This document shows, piece after piece, positions 60,789 through 64,000 of a stretch of DNA of 64,000 bases; the stretch's first letter is position 1, and each line of letters starts with the position of its first letter. A program made the position numbers and the translations under genes. Below the pieces are notes generated by a model. That model saw only the letters and a list, made by a program, of their open reading frames with translations, made no database searches and had not been told where the DNA came from. The DNA comes from Nocardia puris (GTDB lineage: Bacteria > Actinomycetota > Actinomycetes > Mycobacteriales > Mycobacteriaceae): the NCBI RefSeq assembly GCF_003315035.1, contig NZ_QNRE01000014.1, forward strand, positions 124,001 through 188,000. The letters run 5' to 3'.

Positions 60789-60795
60789 CTTGCAC

Positions 60796-61275
60796 GTGCC
60801 GATCTACGCCGCCTACGGGTCCAACATGGATCCGTCCCAGATGCTCGAGCGCTGCCCGCACTCCCCCATGAACGGGACCGGATGGCTGGAGGGCTGGCGA
60901 CTCACCTTCGCCGGCGACGACATCGGGTGGGAAGGGCCGCTGGCCACGGTCGTCGAGGACCCGGGCTCGCGCGTGTTCGTGGTGCTCTACGACGTGTCCC
61001 CCGAGGACGAACAGCGTCTGGACCGCTGGGAGGGTTCGGATTTCGGCATCCACAAGAAGATCCGCCTGCGCGTCACCCCCAGCCCCGGCAGCGGCACCGA
61101 ACCCCGCCTGGCCTGGCTCTACGTCCTGGACGCCTACGAGGGCGGGCACCCCTCGGCCCGCTACCTCGGCGTGATCGCCGACGCCGCCGAAAAGGCAGGC
61201 GCGCCAGAGGAATACGTGCACGGTTTGCGCACGCGCAACAGCCGGAACGTGGGACCGGGGAACTTCTCGGGGTAG
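60796..61275 (+). CDS. Gamma-glutamylcyclotransferase-like protein
   Basis: 159 residues from GTG 60796. VPIYAAYGSNMDPSQML carries the YGSNM substrate loop of the GGCT/AIG2 family; the catalytic acid is expected in DVSPEDEQRLDRWEG. The remaining fold (WRLTFAGDDIGWEGPLATVVEDPGSRVFVVLYDV) agrees. It may act on gamma-glutamyl peptides or amines. The length and position, between lpdA and amiA, correspond to M. tuberculosis Rv3304 as I recall it. It is on the opposite strand to its neighbours. Confidence 0.85.
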   Translation: MPIYAAYGSNMDPSQMLERCPHSPMNGTGWLEGWRLTFAGDDIGWEGPLATVVEDPGSRVFVVLYDVSPEDEQRLDRWEGSDFGIHKKIRLRVTPSPGSGTEPRLAWLYVLDAYEGGHPSARYLGVIADAAEKAGAPEEYVHGLRTRNSRNVGPGNFSG

Positions 61276-61314
61276 GGGCGCTCCCCGGGACGAGCCCGGG
61301 GAGCGGCAAACCGG

Positions 61315-62652
61315 CTAGCGCGGCGGCTGTTGCAGCACGATGTTCGTCAGGACTCGTACGCCTACCGCGAGGGCGCGTTCGTCGATGTCGAAAGTCGGCT
61401 GGTGCAGGTCGAGCTGGTCGCCGTGGCCGGACCAGACGCCCAGGCGCGCCATGGCGCCGGGGACCTCCTCCAGGTACCAGGAGAAGTCCTCGCCGCCGCC
61501 GGACTGCGGAGTGTCGGCCAGCGCGTCGGGGCCGAGGGCGCGGATGGCGTCCTCGAACACGCGGGTCGAGTGCTCGTCGTTGACCACCGGCGGCACGCCG
61601 CGGCGGTAGTTGAGCTGGTAGCGCACGCCGGTGGGGGCGAGCAGGCCGTCGACGATCTCGTGCACCATCGGCTCCAGCAGCGACCACGTCGCGTGATCGC
61701 CGGTGCGCACCGTACCGGTGAGCATGCCGGTCTGCGGAATCGCGTTGGGCGCCTTGCCCGCCGACACCGCACCCCACACCATCACCGTGCTGGTGCGCGG
61801 GTCGATGCGGCGACTCAGCAAGCCGGGCAGCCCGGTGATCACGGTGCCGATCGCGTACACCAGATCGCTGGTCAGGTGCGGGCGCGAGGTGTGGCCGCCC
61901 GGCGAGTCCAGCACGAGTTCCACCGTGTCGGCGGCCGAGGTGATCGCACCGACCCGCACGCCCACCCGGCCCACCTCGAGGCGCGGATCGCAGTGCAGCG
62001 CGAAGATCCGCTCCACACCCTCCATCGCACCCGCGGCGACCATATCGATGGCGCCGCCAGGCATGACCTCCTCGGCGGGCTGGAACACCAGCCGCACGCC
62101 GACGGGCAGGTCGGGCACCTCCGCCAGCGCCAGCGCGGTGCCGAGCAGGATGGTGGTGTGCGCGTCGTGGCCGCACGCGTGCGAGACGCCGGGCACGGTC
62201 GAGGCGAAGCTGAGCCCGGTGAACTCCTGCAACGGCAGCGCGTCCATATCGGCGCGCAGGCCGATGCGCGGACCCTCCGGGCCGATATCGCAGATCAGGC
62301 CGGTGCCGCCCGGCATGCGCTGCGGGTTCAGGCCGGCCTTGGTGAGCCAGGTGGCGACGAACTCGGTGGTGGCGAACTCGGTGCGCGACAGTTCCGGGTT
62401 GGCGTGGATGTGCCTGCGCCACTGCACCAGGTCGTCGGCGTGCTCGACCAGCCAGCCGTCCACCAGGCGGCGCGCCGTCGTCGCGGAGTCGGCCCTGCCG
62501 GGAGCGTCGGGGACGAGACAGGCCGCGGCCTTGGGTCCCGTCGCCCGTGCCGAGGCGTTCGACAGCGCGGCGCTCGCGGGACCCTCCGCGATACCGCGTG
62601 CCGACGCCTCGGGGCCCATGCCTCGCGCCCCCGATCGGCCGGAAGTGCTCAC
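61315..62652 (-). CDS. M20-family amidohydrolase (AmiA1-like)
   Basis: 445 residues from GTG 62652, overlapping the upstream amidohydrolase by GTGA. An Ala/Gly/Ser-rich N-terminal tail of about 55 residues is not part of the fold; an internal start cannot be excluded. Metal-site motifs: WRRHIHANPELS, RADMDALPL, SHACGHDAHTTILLG, FQPAEEVMPGGAIDM and C-terminal SGGGEDFSWYLE. It is of the hippurate-hydrolase/IAA-amino-acid hydrolase type, which splits N-acyl amino acids. Corresponds in order to Rv3305c. Confidence 0.88.
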   Translation of the reverse strand: MSTSGRSGARGMGPEASARGIAEGPASAALSNASARATGPKAAACLVPDAPGRADSATTARRLVDGWLVEHADDLVQWRRHIHANPELSRTEFATTEFVATWLTKAGLNPQRMPGGTGLICDIGPEGPRIGLRADMDALPLQEFTGLSFASTVPGVSHACGHDAHTTILLGTALALAEVPDLPVGVRLVFQPAEEVMPGGAIDMVAAGAMEGVERIFALHCDPRLEVGRVGVRVGAITSAADTVELVLDSPGGHTSRPHLTSDLVYAIGTVITGLPGLLSRRIDPRTSTVMVWGAVSAGKAPNAIPQTGMLTGTVRTGDHATWSLLEPMVHEIVDGLLAPTGVRYQLNYRRGVPPVVNDEHSTRVFEDAIRALGPDALADTPQSGGGEDFSWYLEEVPGAMARLGVWSGHGDQLDLHQPTFDIDERALAVGVRVLTNIVLQQPPR

Positions 62653-63890
62653 CGAATGTCCTCCTGTCGTTGGAGCAGTCGTTGCAACAACCTGTCTCTG
62701 TGTTCTTCATCGCGGGCGACGGCCACGGCGGTACGCGCGAGCGCGATCGCCCCATCGATGACCGCACGATCCGCCGAGGCGTTGACGCTCGCCGCGGCGA
62801 ACTCGGGCTGATGCGTCACCGCTGCACCGGCGTCGATGCCGATGACCGGATGGATGCCCGGGATGACGTTGGTGACGTTGCCCATATCGGTGCTGCCGAG
62901 CGGGCGCCGCGCCTCGAGTTCCGGTGCGATCGGCACCCGTCCCAGGCCGGCGATCTGCTCGCGATAGGCACACAGTAGTGCCGGATCGGGCGTCAGCTCG
63001 GTATATGTGGGCGCCAGCGTCCGGATTTCGTGGGTGCATCCGGTCGCGAGCGCACCCGCCTCGAAACAAGCCGATGCGCGTCGCATCAGATCGTCGAGGG
63101 CCGCGGAGTCGACTGCGCGCAGGTAGTAGAGCAGTTCCGCACGGCCGGGCACGATGTTGGGGGCTACGCCGCCGTCGCCGACTATACCGTGAAGTTGCTG
63201 GCCGGGCTGGAGGTGTTGACGCAGCAAACCCAGCGCCACCTGCGCGACGGTGACGGCGTCGCCCGCATTGCGGCCCATCTCCGGCGCCGCGCTGGCATGC
63301 GCCTCGCGCCCGTGGAAGACCACGCCCAGATCGGCCAGCGCCAGCGATCGCGCGCCCGCGATGTCGTAGGGACCGGGGTGCACCATCATCGCCATGGCGA
63401 TGTCGTCGAACGCGCCGCGCTCGAGCATGAGCACCTTGCCGCCGCCGCTCTCCTCGGCGGGCGTGCCCAGCACCACGACGGTGAGTCCCAGCGCGTCGGC
63501 CACCTCGGCCAGGCCGAGCGCCGCGCCCACCGCCGACGCCGCGATGATGTTGTGCCCGCAGGCGTGGCCGATCTCGGGCAGCGCGTCGTATTCGGCGCAG
63601 ATCCCGACGGTCAGCGCGCCGCTGCCGAAGCGTGCTCGAAACGCCGTGGGCAGCTCGGCGACACCGGTCTCGATCTCGAAGCCGCGTTCGGCCAGCGGCG
63701 CGATGGTCTTGGCGACGCTGCGCGTCTCCTCGAAAGCCAGCTCCGGTTCGGCGTGGATGGCGTGCGACAGGTCGACGAGCCGGTCACGCGCCGCCCACAC
63801 GGCGGCGTCCGAGGTCGCGGCGGCGTCGTCGGCGCGGACGGCGCGCGTCGCGCCGCTCGTCTCCGGTGGCCCGCTGCGCGGTGGTGGCAT
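62649..63890 (-). CDS. M20-family amidohydrolase (AmiB1-like)
   Basis: 413 residues. Motifs: LVDLSHAIHAEPELAFEE, GICAEYDALPEIGHACGHNIIAASAVGAALGL, GTPAEESGGGKVLML and VFHGREAHASAAP. The EYDALPEIGHACGHN pattern is that of the p-aminobenzoyl-glutamate hydrolase/AmiB branch, distinct from its neighbour. The two overlap and presumably act on related N-acyl or dipeptide substrates. Corresponds in order to Rv3306c. Confidence 0.88.
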   Translation of the reverse strand: MPPPRSGPPETSGATRAVRADDAAATSDAAVWAARDRLVDLSHAIHAEPELAFEETRSVAKTIAPLAERGFEIETGVAELPTAFRARFGSGALTVGICAEYDALPEIGHACGHNIIAASAVGAALGLAEVADALGLTVVVLGTPAEESGGGKVLMLERGAFDDIAMAMMVHPGPYDIAGARSLALADLGVVFHGREAHASAAPEMGRNAGDAVTVAQVALGLLRQHLQPGQQLHGIVGDGGVAPNIVPGRAELLYYLRAVDSAALDDLMRRASACFEAGALATGCTHEIRTLAPTYTELTPDPALLCAYREQIAGLGRVPIAPELEARRPLGSTDMGNVTNVIPGIHPVIGIDAGAAVTHQPEFAAASVNASADRAVIDGAIALARTAVAVARDEEHRDRLLQRLLQRQEDIR

Positions 63891-63958
63891 GGCACACAGT
63901 CTGGCACTGCGCCGCGCGCCCGTCGCATCGGTGTCGCCCGGCGCGGGCGTGGCCGGGC

Positions 63959-64000
63959 TCAGCCCACGGCGAACGCCAGGTTCTCCGGGCTGGTCGGCAC
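63959..64000 (-). CDS. Possible C-terminal end of a gene running off the window
   Basis: Thirteen codons on the minus strand, VPTSPENLAFAVG, end in TGA at 63959-63961. The codon bias suits a real gene, but there is too little to identify it. Confidence 0.3.
   Translation of the reverse strand: MPTSPENLAFAVG

Overview
The window is very GC-rich, densely packed DNA from a mycolic-acid actinobacterium, most likely Nocardia. Support comes from the GTG/TTG start usage, the ATGA/GTGA overlaps between genes, leaderless starts behind TANNNT boxes, a conservon (nitrate-sensor-type kinase, Roadblock, DUF742), an MTB12-like secreted protein, mycobactin-type fatty-acid tailoring genes, and a right end whose gene order (glpD, lpdA, a 159-aa cyclotransferase, two M20 amidohydrolases) is, as I recall it, that of the Mycobacterium tuberculosis Rv3302c-Rv3306c region. 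The genus is an inference.

Layout. 0-3.4 kb: a TetR/membrane-protein pair with two matching operators, then an XRE / ImmA-IrrE peptidase / PIN-like module that appears to be decaying (an in-frame amber codon in the peptidase, a probable internal deletion in the nuclease). 3.5-4.7 kb: an orphan Phd-type antitoxin and the ruins of a two-component system. 4.7-28 kb: an iron-regulated siderophore locus. 28-32.2 kb: small regulators, an unusual membrane protein with a Gly/Asn-rich motif, a tandem duplication, a small disordered peptide and a truncated RNA-ligase gene. 32.3-64 kb: mostly core genes (indolepyruvate ferredoxin oxidoreductase, conservon, Nei-type glycosylase, Lhr helicase, TetR/patatin/SDR, TetR/metallo-hydrolase, glpD/glpK, aminotransferase, two Pro-rich surface proteins, lpdA, amidohydrolases), with a 20-bp tandem repeat downstream of glpK.

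The centrepiece is the siderophore locus, all on the minus strand. The right-hand operon (27856 to 18280) encodes a carrier-Cy-GNAT fusion, an IucA/IucC-type (NIS) synthetase, a leaderless penicillin-acylase homologue, a DesA-like PLP decarboxylase, a SidA/IucD-type N-monooxygenase and an MbtL-like carrier protein, ending at a hairpin. To its left lie an MTB12-like secreted protein, a free-standing condensation protein, a carrier-Cy-A-PCP synthetase, a second condensation protein, an MbtN-like acyl dehydrogenase, a WS/DGAT-type acyltransferase, an MbtM-like fatty acyl-AMP ligase and an ABC-2 transporter. Six sites resembling DtxR/IdeR iron boxes, of two types, precede its transcription units. 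Together the genes predict a lipid-tailed mixed siderophore: an aryl-oxazoline or thiazoline made by the Cy NRPS, N-hydroxy-diamine (probably N-hydroxycadaverine) hydroxamates joined by the NIS enzyme, and a 2-enoyl fatty acid supplied by the MbtL/M/N-like proteins. This resembles my recollection of the nocardichelins of Nocardia. Genes for salicylate synthesis and activation are not in the window.
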